Positions 8,269-19,185 are shown, counted from the first letter of the stretch. The stretch: DNA of 64,000 nt from an uncultured beta proteobacterium (GCA_903869595.1 CAIPZV010000044.1:1-64000); one strand, 5' to 3'. The notes: generated by a model from the letters alone, not told the origin. A program made the numbers and translations.

Positions 8269-9192
8269 ATGACCCCGCGTTTGTCGCCTTCCGCTGTGCC
8301 TTACGTGCTGCTGAGCCCGTTTGTGGTACTGTTTTTGGTGTTCGGCGTTTTCCCCTTGGTGTTTTCTTTTTACTTGGCTTTTCAAAGCTGGGAGCCTACC
8401 GCCGGGCTGTCGGCCATGAAGTTCGTCGGCCTGGACAATTTTGCGTTTGCCATTACCGACGAATGGTTCTGGAAGTCCCTAAAAAACACTGCCTGGCTGG
8501 CGCTGGTGTCTGGCGTGCCGCAACACCTGGTGGCGATACCGCTGGCCTACTTTATCCATACCTCTTTCAAGCGCAGCCGCAATTTCGTGATCGGGGCTTA
8601 CTTTCTGCCCTATATCACCAGCACCGTGGCAATCGCCATGATGTTCAGCACCTTGTTTTCTACTGACTACGGGCTGATCAACCAAGCGCTGCTCGCCTTG
8701 CACCAATTGCCGGGGCTGGCCTGGCTCACACCAGCGCAGCCCGTGGACTGGTTGGGCCGTGCCGAAAACGTTAAGCCTGCTATTTCCTTGGTGGTGTTCT
8801 GGCGCTATGTGGGCTTTAACACGGTGCTGTATCTGGCGGCTTTGCAGACCATCCCGGCTGATATTTACGAAGCCGCCACCATGGACGGCGCAGGGCGCTG
8901 GCAGCAGTTTTGGTTTATTACGCTGCCTAGTTTGCAGCCCATGATTTATTTCGGTGTCACGCTCAGCGTGGTGGGCGGCTTGCAGTTGTTTGAAGAGCCC
9001 TTCATCCTTACCGGCGGGCGCGGCGGCACCGACCAGAGCGGCATGACTACCGCCATGTATATGTACCGCACGGCCTTCGAGTTCAATGACTTTGGTGGTG
9101 CCAGCGCGCTGTCCTGGCTTTTGTTTGTGTTTGTAGCCTTGCTGACCTGGCTGACCAACCGCGCTTTCAAGCCGCGCGGGCCTTCCGCATGA
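8269..9192 (+). CDS. ABC sugar importer, permease 1 (MalF/UgpA type)
   Basis: This 307-residue inner-membrane protein has about six hydrophobic segments and the cytoplasmic EAA loop (YEAATMDGAGRWQQFWFITLP), which docks on the ATPase. It belongs to the CUT1 permease family with MalF/UgpA-like partners. It overlaps the second permease gene by four bases, so the two halves are made together. The preceding 57 bases after the binding-protein gene carry no strong terminator. Confidence 0.93.
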   Translation: MTPRLSPSAVPYVLLSPFVVLFLVFGVFPLVFSFYLAFQSWEPTAGLSAMKFVGLDNFAFAITDEWFWKSLKNTAWLALVSGVPQHLVAIPLAYFIHTSFKRSRNFVIGAYFLPYITSTVAIAMMFSTLFSTDYGLINQALLALHQLPGLAWLTPAQPVDWLGRAENVKPAISLVVFWRYVGFNTVLYLAALQTIPADIYEAATMDGAGRWQQFWFITLPSLQPMIYFGVTLSVVGGLQLFEEPFILTGGRGGTDQSGMTTAMYMYRTAFEFNDFGGASALSWLLFVFVALLTWLTNRAFKPRGPSA

Positions 9193-10028
9193 GCAGCGCA
9201 GCGTCCGCCCCCAGCCAACTCGCACCGCGCGCCGCCTATGTGATGGTGGCGCTAGGTGCGGTGGTGATGCTGCTGCCTTTTTATTTCATGTTCGTGTTTG
9301 CCAGCCATTCGCGCACGGAAATATTTAACCTGCCGCCTCCTTTGTTTTTTGGCGACAGCTTCATGGCCAATATGGACATCCTGACCAACAAGATTCCGTT
9401 TTGGCGCAGCCTGGGTTGGAGTCTGTATGTGGGCCTGGCGTCCACCGCGCTCACGCTCTTGTTTTGCTCGATGGGCGGCTATGCGTTCGCGATGTTTGAG
9501 TTTCGCTTCAAGCAGCCTTTGTTCACCCTGGTCATGGGCACTATGCTGCTGCCTTCGTTTCTGGGCATGATTCCCAGCTTCATGATCATGGACGCTTTCG
9601 GCTGGATAGACCAACCGCGCGCGCTCTACATCCCCGGCGCAGCCAGCGCTTTTGGTATTTTCATGATGCGCCAGTTCATCAGCAGCGCCATCCCGCGCGA
9701 GCTGATCGAGGCAGCGCGCATGGACGGCTGCGGCGAGTTGGGCATTTACTGGCGCATCGTGCTGCCCCTGCTCAAGCCGGCCATGGGCACGCTGGGGCTG
9801 ATCACCTTCATCGCCTCGTGGAACAACTTTATCGGCCCGCTGATCGTCATGCGATCGCCCGAGATGTACACCTTGCCCCTGGCCCTGCGCAGCATGCAAA
9901 GCCCGGTCAACACCGAGTGGGGCGCTGTGATGGCTGGCTCCGCCATCGCCACCTTGCCGCTGCTGGTCTTGTTTGCGATTTCCTCGCGCCGTTTGATCGA
10001 CGGCCTGACCGCAGGCGCTGTGAAATAA
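9189..10028 (+). CDS. ABC sugar importer, permease 2 (MalG/UgpE type)
   Basis: This 279-residue protein is the second half of the membrane channel, with six hydrophobic segments and an EAA loop (LIEAARMDGCGELGIYWRIV). Its ATG overlaps the stop of the first permease gene. The pair matches CUT1 di-/oligosaccharide importers. The next gene is the GH1 glycosidase, 24 bases downstream, so uptake and hydrolysis are co-transcribed. Confidence 0.93.
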   Translation: MSSAASAPSQLAPRAAYVMVALGAVVMLLPFYFMFVFASHSRTEIFNLPPPLFFGDSFMANMDILTNKIPFWRSLGWSLYVGLASTALTLLFCSMGGYAFAMFEFRFKQPLFTLVMGTMLLPSFLGMIPSFMIMDAFGWIDQPRALYIPGAASAFGIFMMRQFISSAIPRELIEAARMDGCGELGIYWRIVLPLLKPAMGTLGLITFIASWNNFIGPLIVMRSPEMYTLPLALRSMQSPVNTEWGAVMAGSAIATLPLLVLFAISSRRLIDGLTAGAVK

Positions 10029-10052
10029 GTATTCGTTGGACGCACTCAAAAA

Positions 10053-11423
10053 ATGTCGATTTCAGAAACCATGCCATCCCTTACCGACCTAGAACTCAAA
10101 GCCCGGTTCCCGAAAGATTTTGTATGGGGCGTGGCCACCAGTGCGTTCCAAATTGAAGGCGCCACAAGCAGCGATGGGCGCGGCCCGTCGGTTTGGGATA
10201 CGTTTTGCGCCAAGCCCGGCACCATCGCCGATAGCAGTGACGGCAGCCGTGCCTGCGAGCACTACCAGCGCTGGCAAGCAGACCTCGATTTGATCGCCAA
10301 GCTAGGCGTCAACACCTACCGCTTTTCGGTGGCCTGGCCGCGTGTGCAGCCCTTGGGCAGCGGCGCTTGGAACAGCCAAGGCTTGGACTTCTATGAGCGA
10401 CTGGTCGATGGCATGCTGGAGCGCGGCCTGGCACCTTACCTCACGCTCAACCACTGGGATTTGCCCCAAGCCTTGCAAGACCAGGGCGGCTGGGCCAACC
10501 GGGATATTTGCCATCGTTTTGTCGAGTACGCCCTGGGCATGCACCAGCGTCTGGGCGACCGTGTGGCTTCGATTGCCACCCACAACGAGCCCTGGGTCAT
10601 GGCCATACTGGGCTATGAAACCGGCATCTTCGCGCCAGGCATCAAAGAGCGCGGCATCGCGATGCAAGCCGCCCACCATTTGCTGCTGAGCCATGGCATG
10701 GCGGTGCGCGCCTTGCGCGAGGTAGGCTGCAAAGCCGAGCTGGGCATTGTGCTCAACCTTTCGCCCATCCACGCCGCTACCGACAGCGCGGAGGACTTAG
10801 CCAAAGCCCGTCTCGACGATGGCCGCTTGGTGCGCTGGTTTATGGACCCGCTCTACAAAGCCAGCTACCCGCAAGACATTCTGGACCATCTTGGCGGAGA
10901 CGCGCCGCCGGTGCAGGACGGCGATATGGACATCATCGCCACGCCCATCGACTTTATGGGTATCAACTATTACTCGCGTACCGTAGTGCGCGCCGAGGGC
11001 AGCTATGACGTGCGCAGCAGCGGCCTGGAAGTCACCGAAATGGACTGGGAGGTCTATCCCCAGGGCCTTACCGAGTTATTGGTGCGTGTGCACCAGGACT
11101 ACCCGGTGCCTTCGCTGCTGATCACCGAAAACGGCGGTGCGTTTAAAGACCCACTGGTCAATGGCCAGGTGCATGATGCCGACCGCACGCGCTACCTGCA
11201 AACACATATTGAAGCGGTACACCATGCCATGCAACAAGGCGTGCCCATGAAGGGCTATATGGTCTGGAGCCTGATGGACAACTTCGAATGGGCCTCGGGC
11301 TACGCCAAACGCTTTGGCATTGTGTATGTGGACTACGAAACCCAGCAGCGCACGCTTAAAGACAGCGCCAAGTGGTACCGCGACTTTTTGGCCGGGCAGG
11401 CCCAGGTGCAGCGCGCCGCCTGA
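10053..11423 (+). CDS. Beta-glucosidase, glycoside hydrolase family 1
   Basis: The 456-residue product has no signal peptide and is a complete GH1 (alpha/beta)8-barrel enzyme. The N-terminal signature FVWGVATSAFQIEGA is near residues 25-40, the acid/base glutamate is E179 in HNEPW, and the nucleophile is E359 in ITENGG. GH1 enzymes release glucose from beta-glucosides, here probably from short beta-1,3-glucans such as laminaribiose after import. The gene lies inside the ABC importer operon, between the second permease and the ATPase, which supports an intracellular role on the transported sugar. The exact linkage preference cannot be read from sequence alone. Confidence 0.95.
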   Translation: MSISETMPSLTDLELKARFPKDFVWGVATSAFQIEGATSSDGRGPSVWDTFCAKPGTIADSSDGSRACEHYQRWQADLDLIAKLGVNTYRFSVAWPRVQPLGSGAWNSQGLDFYERLVDGMLERGLAPYLTLNHWDLPQALQDQGGWANRDICHRFVEYALGMHQRLGDRVASIATHNEPWVMAILGYETGIFAPGIKERGIAMQAAHHLLLSHGMAVRALREVGCKAELGIVLNLSPIHAATDSAEDLAKARLDDGRLVRWFMDPLYKASYPQDILDHLGGDAPPVQDGDMDIIATPIDFMGINYYSRTVVRAEGSYDVRSSGLEVTEMDWEVYPQGLTELLVRVHQDYPVPSLLITENGGAFKDPLVNGQVHDADRTRYLQTHIEAVHHAMQQGVPMKGYMVWSLMDNFEWASGYAKRFGIVYVDYETQQRTLKDSAKWYRDFLAGQAQVQRAA

Positions 11424-11452
11424 AAGCGCCCACCGCAACAAGGAACAGCAAC

Positions 11453-12505
<1,053 letters not shown>

Positions 12506-12541
12506 AAAAGGCGTTTCGCTTGGCTTAGTTTTGCGCTGCGC

Positions 12542-13885
12542 CTAGGCCGCTTGCACATAGGTGGCTATCGCATGCGCCGGTAGCTCTGTGGCGTAGTTTT
12601 GGCCGCACCAGTGCAGGTCAAAGGCAATCGCCGTATCACTGCGGTTGCACGCCACCACGGCAATTGACCCGTCGGTGTTCAGAAAGCCGCAACACTCCAG
12701 CACTTCGCGCGTGGCGGCGCACAAAATGCGTTTTGCGCCGGGCCGGATAAAGCGCGAAAAATGCCCCAAGTAGTAATACGAGTTTTGGTAGTCCAATGAA
12801 CCGGTTTGAGGATCCGCCAATATCGGCGCACTGCACAAATTACCTGCATGGTTGGGCCCGCCGGTATCGTCGAGTAACAGGTTCCAGTCGATCCAACCCA
12901 CCGTCCAGCGATTTAAGTCGTTGATGATGGAGCGCGCATAGCGTTCGCCTACCGCCCACTCGCCGGTATGCGGCCCGCCTTCCTGGCAGCCTTCGGTAAA
13001 GAGCAAGTGTTTATCGGGCCACGCATCGTGCAGCATTTGCACATGCTCAAAATGGTCTTCCACATACCAATGAAAACCCGTGCCCCAGATGTACTTCGCC
13101 GCTTGCGGGTCGCTCAAAACCTGGTCTGCGCGTTCCACCATCCGGTCGCGGTTGTGGTCCCAAATCACGATGTGCACATGCCCCAAGCCTGCTGCTGCCA
13201 AAGTGGGCCCCAGGTGGTCGCGCACAAAATCGCGCTCCTCTTCGGCGGTGTAAATACAGCTGTCCCAGGTCTGCACCGCCTCGGGCTCGTTTTGCACCGA
13301 CACGCCCCACACCGGCACGCCTTCCGCCTCATAAGCGCGGATGAACTCCACAAAACAGCGCGCCCAGGCTGCGCGGTACTGCGGCAGCAAATGCCCGCCG
13401 CCGTTCATCTGCCCATTGCTTTTCATCCAGGCCGGCGGGCTCCAGGGCGACATCATCAGTTGCAATTTGCGCCCGGCCACTTGCTGCGCCGCCTGAATCA
13501 TCGGCAGCAAGGCCACGCGGTCGCGCTCGATGCTAAAGCCGTGCAAGTCCACATCGCCCAGCGTATCCACATGCGCATAGTTGCCCAGGGAAAAATCGCA
13601 GCTATTCATATGCACCCGGCAAAAGGTATAGCCGTGCCCCTGCACCGGGTCAAAGTAAGCGCGCAGCACTTCTTGCTGTTGTGCTAGCGGCAGCTTCTTC
13701 CAGGTAGTGGCCGCTGATTCGGTAAAGGCGCCGCCAAAGCCTTCCAGGGTTTGGAAGGTTTTGGCGGGGTTGATGTAGAGGCTGGCGGGGGCGGGGGACG
13801 AGCTTGCCTCAAGTTCTACTGGAGAACGGGACTTCCCAGCCACTAAACCATCGTTAGTTAAATGCCGCCAAAGTGCTTTTTTCAT
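12542..13885 (-). CDS. Glycoside hydrolase family 30 beta-glucosidase/glucosylceramidase-type enzyme
   Basis: This 447-residue protein matches GH30: TLEGFGGAFTESAA (residues 46-59), SPWSPPAWMKSNG (146-158), acid/base E200 in VQNEPEA and nucleophile E298 in LFTEGCQEGG. No signal peptide is visible, so it is expected in the cytoplasm. GH30 members act on beta-1,3-, beta-1,6- or beta-1,4-linked glucosides. Laminarins carry beta-1,6 branches, so a role in removing side glucose is attractive but is an inference. It is convergent with the ABC operon (36 bases between stop codons) and follows the barrel gene on the same strand after 134 bases. No operator palindrome is visible before it, so it may be read through from the barrel promoter. 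Confidence 0.9.
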   Translation of the reverse strand: MKKALWRHLTNDGLVAGKSRSPVELEASSSPAPASLYINPAKTFQTLEGFGGAFTESAATTWKKLPLAQQQEVLRAYFDPVQGHGYTFCRVHMNSCDFSLGNYAHVDTLGDVDLHGFSIERDRVALLPMIQAAQQVAGRKLQLMMSPWSPPAWMKSNGQMNGGGHLLPQYRAAWARCFVEFIRAYEAEGVPVWGVSVQNEPEAVQTWDSCIYTAEEERDFVRDHLGPTLAAAGLGHVHIVIWDHNRDRMVERADQVLSDPQAAKYIWGTGFHWYVEDHFEHVQMLHDAWPDKHLLFTEGCQEGGPHTGEWAVGERYARSIINDLNRWTVGWIDWNLLLDDTGGPNHAGNLCSAPILADPQTGSLDYQNSYYYLGHFSRFIRPGAKRILCAATREVLECCGFLNTDGSIAVVACNRSDTAIAFDLHWCGQNYATELPAHAIATYVQAA

Positions 13886-14019
13886 ACATTAGCGGCTGCT
13901 GTTAAATCATTTAAATCAAGCTGAAATATATGAACCGTGTAGATCTCTAAATACCGGTCGGTTCAGCAATTTTCCAAGACAATTTTTACTTTTAATGAAA
14001 ATTTAGACAGGACAAATAC

Positions 14020-15393
14020 TTACCAGGTATAGACAACACCCGCACCAAACCAGTTGCCGCTTTGGGTAACCCGTGAATCAACGCCACCGATAGAACTGTT
14101 ACCTGGCATCGAAATGGGTGAAAGCCCCAAGTGGCCGAAATACACCATACCCGCGAAGCCGTAAATTTGAACGCCACTTCCATAGTCGTAGCTAAGGCCT
14201 AGACTGCCCACAGTGGCATCGTTGGTGGCCATGTCTTTTGCTCTTTGCGTTGGATTTTGTGTGTTAGCTTTTCCCAAGTAAACCATTCCCGCGGATGCGG
14301 TCCAAGGGCCGGTGCGGTAACGAGCGCCTAGGCTTAAGTCGATAGAGGTGATGCCATAGCCAGGACTATCAAAACCGTTGATGGGGCTATTCCATGCCGG
14401 ATTGAACATGGTGTTCCAAAGCGCATTTGGATCAGGGGTTAATTGAATGGCTGGTGCACCGCTCCATTGGTTGGACCTAATTCCCGCCGAGACTTCAATT
14501 TGCGAGGTTAATTGGTAACGTGCAAGTACCATCAACATGCTTTGGTCAGAGCCAACTAATTTACTGTCATCCGCTGGGGAATCAGTGAGTCCAGTGAATG
14601 GCCCGTGGCCCCACGCCATCGGCTTCCCATTTTTGGCACTTTGATACACGGCATCGAGTACCAAGTCGCCCTGGTGGTATTGAGCGTATAGCTCAACGAA
14701 CAATGGTTTGTTTTTAGTAAAGCCAGTGTTGCCCTGGTCGATAGTAGTTTCCAGCACCAGGTCGCCGTTCATTGCGTCCAAGGGGCGTGTGGTGATGCGG
14801 ATGGCATTGCCCAGCATCCCGTAACCAGCGCCGGTACCTGCCCATTCATTGGACAGGCCGATATTCGTGCCATAGGGGTAATCTGCGACAGCCCATCCGC
14901 GTGCCGTCATGCTGCCGACCGCAACGCGGCCATAGTCTTCGTGACTGATGGCGATATTTTTTTCGTACCAAATGTGCGGATCAAACGCCATATCAAGGTC
15001 TATAGACGTAAATGCGTCGGGAACCTTGCTAGCGCCTCCGCGCCAGCGTTGGCTTAGCAAAGCGTTGGCAGTGAAACCTTGGCCCAAGTTGTACTTGGCA
15101 CCCAGCCAGGGCTGGAACAAGATGGTGGTCGTTGCGTTGGTCTTGTAATCGCGACCTAGTGCAATGTCATCTGCCCAAAGCCGTTGCTTATCTTCATTAG
15201 GAAATATTGCGCAGTCCTTGCACTGGTTGCTGCCTACCGACGTTTCCATCTTGGCAAAGCCAGTCAGGCTAAACATGCCGTCAGGGCCGAAATCAATCGC
15301 ATAGCTGGAGGCAGACAAACTGAGCAACGCACAGGCCAGGGCCAGTCGTGCTCCGCTAGCGAGCGGGGGGATGAATTTGCTTGGAATGCGCAT
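14020..15393 (-). CDS. Outer-membrane beta-barrel protein, probable glucan-oligosaccharide porin
   Basis: The 457-residue product has a signal peptide (hydrophobic residues 13-30, cleavage near SYA), alternating amphipathic strands rich in Gly, Tyr and Trp, and an aromatic C-terminus (VVYTW) expected for BamA-dependent insertion. A Cys pair (NQCKDC) lies near the mature N-terminus. It resembles unnamed outer-membrane porins of Burkholderiales rather than the general OmpC-type porin. Its start lies 22 bases from a perfect copy of the locus palindrome, so it belongs to the glucan regulon. I infer passage of beta-1,3-gluco-oligosaccharides. No TonB-box or plug domain is seen. Confidence 0.72.
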   Translation of the reverse strand: MRIPSKFIPPLASGARLALACALLSLSASSYAIDFGPDGMFSLTGFAKMETSVGSNQCKDCAIFPNEDKQRLWADDIALGRDYKTNATTTILFQPWLGAKYNLGQGFTANALLSQRWRGGASKVPDAFTSIDLDMAFDPHIWYEKNIAISHEDYGRVAVGSMTARGWAVADYPYGTNIGLSNEWAGTGAGYGMLGNAIRITTRPLDAMNGDLVLETTIDQGNTGFTKNKPLFVELYAQYHQGDLVLDAVYQSAKNGKPMAWGHGPFTGLTDSPADDSKLVGSDQSMLMVLARYQLTSQIEVSAGIRSNQWSGAPAIQLTPDPNALWNTMFNPAWNSPINGFDSPGYGITSIDLSLGARYRTGPWTASAGMVYLGKANTQNPTQRAKDMATNDATVGSLGLSYDYGSGVQIYGFAGMVYFGHLGLSPISMPGNSSIGGVDSRVTQSGNWFGAGVVYTW

Positions 15394-15414
15394 GGTATTG
15401 GTGTGCCAAAGTAT

Positions 15415-15434
15415 ATGAAAGCGCTTTCATTCTA
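15415..15434 (-). promoter_or_regulatory. LacI-type operator and -10 box of the porin gene
   Basis: ATGAAAGCGCTTTCAT (15415-15430) is a perfect palindrome. On the minus strand the likely -10 box TAGAAT (15434-15429) overlaps its edge, so bound regulator would block initiation. The porin start codon lies 22 bases downstream. Confidence 0.75.
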
Positions 15435-15558
15435 AATGCATGCCGCGCGTTATGGAGCGATTTACTAATTAGGGTTTCCCCTCAGATGCCGTAAAAGCCA
15501 CACAGATTCTGGTGTATCCGAATGCGCCATTAAACCTATGGAAAACCCTAGTTCCAGA

Positions 15559-15580
15559 ATTATGAAAGCGCTTTCATAAT
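15559..15580 (+). promoter_or_regulatory. Extended 22-base LacI-type operator upstream of GH81
   Basis: A perfect 22-base palindrome centred on CG contains the core TATGAAAGCGCTTTCATA. It lies 60 bases before the GH81 start and about 145 bases from the porin operator. The two divergent genes therefore share a control region with two operators, which would allow looping between them. Confidence 0.8.
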
Positions 15581-15640
15581 CCGTGTAGTAACAACCCATT
15601 GTTGGCTAAGCCAGCGCGCTTGCCCGGAACAGGAACCCCC

Positions 15641-17905
15641 ATGTCCTCCATTCGCCCGATGTGCCTTGCATTGCTTTGCACCTGTGCCGCCTCTTTTGCG
15701 GTGCAAGCGCAAACCGTGAAAGCGGGCGCTGGCGCGTACACCCTGGCCCCCAAGGCGGCGGACCGGGTGGTGCCGCCCGCGCCATACCGCACGCCAGCCA
15801 TGCTAAAGCGCGCTGCGCCCAGCAACCAGTGGTACTCGGCTCTGGCCTACGCGGCCAAGCCCGAAGTCTTGTTTGCCCACCCCTTAACCATTTTTCCCAC
15901 CAGCGCGGGCATTGAGTTTGCGCTGCCCAGCAAAACCGTGGTGCCCACCGAGCGGCGCGATGTGGAAATCCACTACCCCCACCAAGACGGCTTGCTGCTC
16001 TCGCCCACAGGCGTCACCTTAGAGCGGCCCAAGCTAGCCAATGCCAGCGACTGGGCTATCGATATTGCGTGGGGCCCCAATGACGCAGCCATGACGGCGA
16101 CGGTTGCGCACGGCAGCCCCTTTGTATCGCTGCAAATCCCCAAAGGTAATGTGCGCCTGCAATTGCCCGCTGCCGCAAGCCGCGTGCCGCATGCCGATGC
16201 ACGGGTCTTGGCCTTGCGGCTTAAGGGCAAGTCGTATGCCTTGTTTGGTCCCAGCGGCGTGCGCTGGGAACAAGTCTCGGGCACCGAATGGATAGGCCAC
16301 TTGCCCAATGGCAAAGGCTATGCCTCAGCCGCTGCGCTCCCCGATGACAGCGCCGCCACCCTGGACCTTTTTACCCGCCATGCCTATGCGTTTTTGCAAG
16401 ACACGCGGGTGGACTGGCAGTTTGACGAAGCCGCCAGCCGCATACGCAGCACTTTTGTCGCCACCGCGCGCAGCATGGAAGGGCCGGATGTGCCGCCGCT
16501 GCTAGGTTTGTTCCCGCACCAGTGGCACAACAACAGCACCTTGCAAGGCAAGACCGGCCCGGCTTTTGACAGCCTGCGCGGCCCTATCCAACTACTGGCT
16601 GCAAACCAGTTTGAAGTGAGTCGCACCTACAACGGCTTCGTGCCTTTTTGGCCCGGCCTGCCCGAGCAAACCCGCAGCGCCGAACTGCGCGACCTCATGA
16701 AAACCGATGTGCGCAACGCCCGGCGCATGATGCTGGAAATCGGCGTCGGTCCCTACTGGCAAGGCAAAGGTTTGCAGCGCATTTCCAAGCTGATGGATGT
16801 GGTCGAACAACAAGGCGACCTGGAAGCGCGCGACCAGTTGCTCAAGCACATGAAAACGCGCGTTGAACAATGGTTCTCCGGCAACGACAGCAAAACCTAT
16901 TTTCATTACGACAAAGCGCAAGGCACGGTAGCGTCCTACCCCGAAGAATATTTCGCGGTCGAGCAAATGAACGACCACCATTTCCACTATGGCTACTGGA
17001 TACGCACCATGGCCGAAATCGCACTGCGCGATCCGCCATGGGCGTCTAAAGCGCAGTGGGGCGGCATGGTCGATATGCTGATCGCCGACATCGCCACGCC
17101 GCGCCGGGGCGCAGCGGACTTTCCTTTTGTGCGCAACTTTGACCAGTACGAAGGTCACTCCTGGGCATCGGGCATTGGCCTGGGGCCATTTGGTAATAAC
17201 CAGGAGTCATCATCAGAGGCCATCAACGCATGGGCCGGGCTTATTTTGTGGGCCGAAGTCACCGGCGACAAAGCCTTGCGCGACTTGGGTATCTATCTCT
17301 ATACCTCTGAAGTCGAGGCCATTAACTATTACTGGTTTGATATCCATCGCCTGGTCTTCCCGCCGGAATACAAAAACGTAGAAACCAGCATGCTCTTTGG
17401 CGGCAAATACGCCCACAACACCTGGTGGATTGACGAGCCGCGCCAGATCAAAGGCATCAATCTTTTGCCGATTACGACCGCGTCCACCTACCTGGGGCGC
17501 GACCCCGCTTTTGTAAAACGCAGCCTCGCTACGCTCAAGCCCGAAACCGAGGTCTTTGCCTCGCGCGGCAAAGCCGCCAAGCCCATAGACATTTGGCAAG
17601 ACCTGTTTGCCAAATACATGGCCACCGCCGACCCGCAAGCCGCGCTGGCCATGTGGGACCGCTGGGGCTCGTTCGAGCTGGGTGACACCCGCAGCCACGC
17701 ACTGCACTGGATGCTAAGCCTGCAAACCATGGGTACGCCGGACTTTGAGACCACCGCCAACACTACGCTTTACAGCGTGTTCAGGCGTGCAGACGGCAGC
17801 AAAACGTATTTGGCCTACAACCCTGGCGCGCAGCCACTTACGGTGCTGTTTAGCGACGGCAAAAGCCTGCAAGTGGCGCCGCGATCTTTAGGGAAAGCGA
17901 ATTAA
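15641..17905 (+). CDS. Exported endo-beta-1,3-glucanase, glycoside hydrolase family 81
   Basis: From the ATG at 15641, preceded by AGGAA, the product has 754 residues with a Sec signal peptide (cleavage near VQA/Q, residue 23). The body matches GH81: SNQWYSAL near the mature N-terminus, and a catalytic region YEGHSWASG followed by GNNQESSSEA, where E522 and E526 are the conserved glutamates. GH81 enzymes cut beta-1,3-glucans such as laminarin, curdlan, callose and fungal wall glucan internally. No extra binding domain is seen. It is divergent from the porin gene and has its own operator. With the type II secretion operon next door, it is the best candidate substrate of that system (inference). 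Confidence 0.93.
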   Translation: MSSIRPMCLALLCTCAASFAVQAQTVKAGAGAYTLAPKAADRVVPPAPYRTPAMLKRAAPSNQWYSALAYAAKPEVLFAHPLTIFPTSAGIEFALPSKTVVPTERRDVEIHYPHQDGLLLSPTGVTLERPKLANASDWAIDIAWGPNDAAMTATVAHGSPFVSLQIPKGNVRLQLPAAASRVPHADARVLALRLKGKSYALFGPSGVRWEQVSGTEWIGHLPNGKGYASAAALPDDSAATLDLFTRHAYAFLQDTRVDWQFDEAASRIRSTFVATARSMEGPDVPPLLGLFPHQWHNNSTLQGKTGPAFDSLRGPIQLLAANQFEVSRTYNGFVPFWPGLPEQTRSAELRDLMKTDVRNARRMMLEIGVGPYWQGKGLQRISKLMDVVEQQGDLEARDQLLKHMKTRVEQWFSGNDSKTYFHYDKAQGTVASYPEEYFAVEQMNDHHFHYGYWIRTMAEIALRDPPWASKAQWGGMVDMLIADIATPRRGAADFPFVRNFDQYEGHSWASGIGLGPFGNNQESSSEAINAWAGLILWAEVTGDKALRDLGIYLYTSEVEAINYYWFDIHRLVFPPEYKNVETSMLFGGKYAHNTWWIDEPRQIKGINLLPITTASTYLGRDPAFVKRSLATLKPETEVFASRGKAAKPIDIWQDLFAKYMATADPQAALAMWDRWGSFELGDTRSHALHWMLSLQTMGTPDFETTANTTLYSVFRRADGSKTYLAYNPGAQPLTVLFSDGKSLQVAPRSLGKAN

Positions 17906-17907
17906 GC

Positions 17908-19110
17908 TTAGTAGCCAGCACCGGTGTAGGGAGGCGAGGTACAACTAGGAGCGTTCTCTGCGGAACTACCACACAGAGCGTAGCGCGGCACTCTGTCCTT
18001 ATCCCACAGGCCCCATCCATCATCAATGCCTTTCCACGTTTCATCGAATGAAGAAAAGTAGAAAATGGTTTTAGGCCCGGCGCCACCCGCTTGCCAAATA
18101 TTCATAAGATCAAAATACCATTTTGCATTCTGGGGCGTCGCTGCCACGGTTTCGAGTGCATTGTTGGGGTTGGTTTGCCTTGCTTTCCAGCCAGTCTCGC
18201 CTATTACGATGGGCATTGATTCTGCGACGGTAGTGGCTACGCCGGCTGCATTGGTGAAATGGTAATTTCCTGCCGCAGCATAGTTGTTTTGGGCTTCAGC
18301 AAGAGATGCGAGCATAAGCGCACTGGCATTAGCACGATGGGTGCCCCACCAATAAATGTAGTTCGATGGTGGGTAAGTGTGAATAGAGAGAAAATCCAAC
18401 CAAGGCAAAAAGTTTGCCGCCGAATAACTACTGCCACCATAGCTAAAGTTTCGATTACCGCCGTACAACCAATAATCATCATCTGCAGTAATGGGTTGCG
18501 GCACGCGCGCCTTGACACGCTTGATATAGCCTTCCATGCAGCTCATCAATAAGGCGCTGTTTGTAAGCGATGGCTCGTTACCAACGCTTACAGTTGCTAC
18601 ATTACTTTTCGAGGTGGCCAAGGCGATGGCCTTATTTATTTGTGCGTCGTTTACTGCATCGCTGTCACAACTGCTGGGAGCACGCAAGTAAATACCCAAT
18701 TGAAACTTCATAGAAGGATAAGTGCTCAGAGCCAAATCCAAAACCTTAGCGTGAATATCGTCTGACCCAAAGAGACGAATAAGGTTAAAACCATACGCAT
18801 TCATCAAGCGCAAATCTTGCAAAATATTCGCGTCGGTCGGGGTATCTGATGTGCCAGGGCCTGCGCCTCGATACGGGTGATAGTTAATAGCCTTTGCTGT
18901 GCCGTTGGTATAAATGGCGGGCAAGATGCGCTTAGCTAAGGTGTAACTACCCTGCTCTTTAGACTCTGGCGCATCGAGGGGTGGGGTTGGGCCCAAACCG
19001 CCACCACAAGATACTAAACACGCTGACGCAATCGATCCCAGCACCAATGCTTGGAAAACACGCCTGCAAGCGGCAGCAAAGTTACAAAGCTGACGTAATG
19101 AAAATGACAT
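17908..19110 (-). CDS. Lipoprotein beta-1,3-glucanase, glycoside hydrolase family 17
   Basis: The 400-residue product has a lipoprotein signal ending in LVSC (Cys35) followed by GGG. The remainder is a GH17-like (beta/alpha)8 barrel with YHPYRGAGPG near residue 77, acid/base E179 in VGNEP and nucleophile E305 in VIGETGW. GH17 enzymes hydrolyse or transglycosylate beta-1,3-glucans. Lipid anchoring would keep it at the outer membrane, close to the porin. It is convergent with GH81 (two bases between stop codons). A terminator lies upstream (19243-19280), so it probably has its own promoter in 19111-19242, where I find no operator palindrome. Confidence 0.88.
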   Translation of the reverse strand: MSFSLRQLCNFAAACRRVFQALVLGSIASACLVSCGGGLGPTPPLDAPESKEQGSYTLAKRILPAIYTNGTAKAINYHPYRGAGPGTSDTPTDANILQDLRLMNAYGFNLIRLFGSDDIHAKVLDLALSTYPSMKFQLGIYLRAPSSCDSDAVNDAQINKAIALATSKSNVATVSVGNEPSLTNSALLMSCMEGYIKRVKARVPQPITADDDYWLYGGNRNFSYGGSSYSAANFLPWLDFLSIHTYPPSNYIYWWGTHRANASALMLASLAEAQNNYAAAGNYHFTNAAGVATTVAESMPIVIGETGWKARQTNPNNALETVAATPQNAKWYFDLMNIWQAGGAGPKTIFYFSSFDETWKGIDDGWGLWDKDRVPRYALCGSSAENAPSCTSPPYTGAGY

Positions 19111-19185
19111 TGAATTTTGTTGCCTGTTGATGATCTATAGCATGCGAAGCGGATCTGCTCAAAGCAATTGACCCATCGCAGGCTA

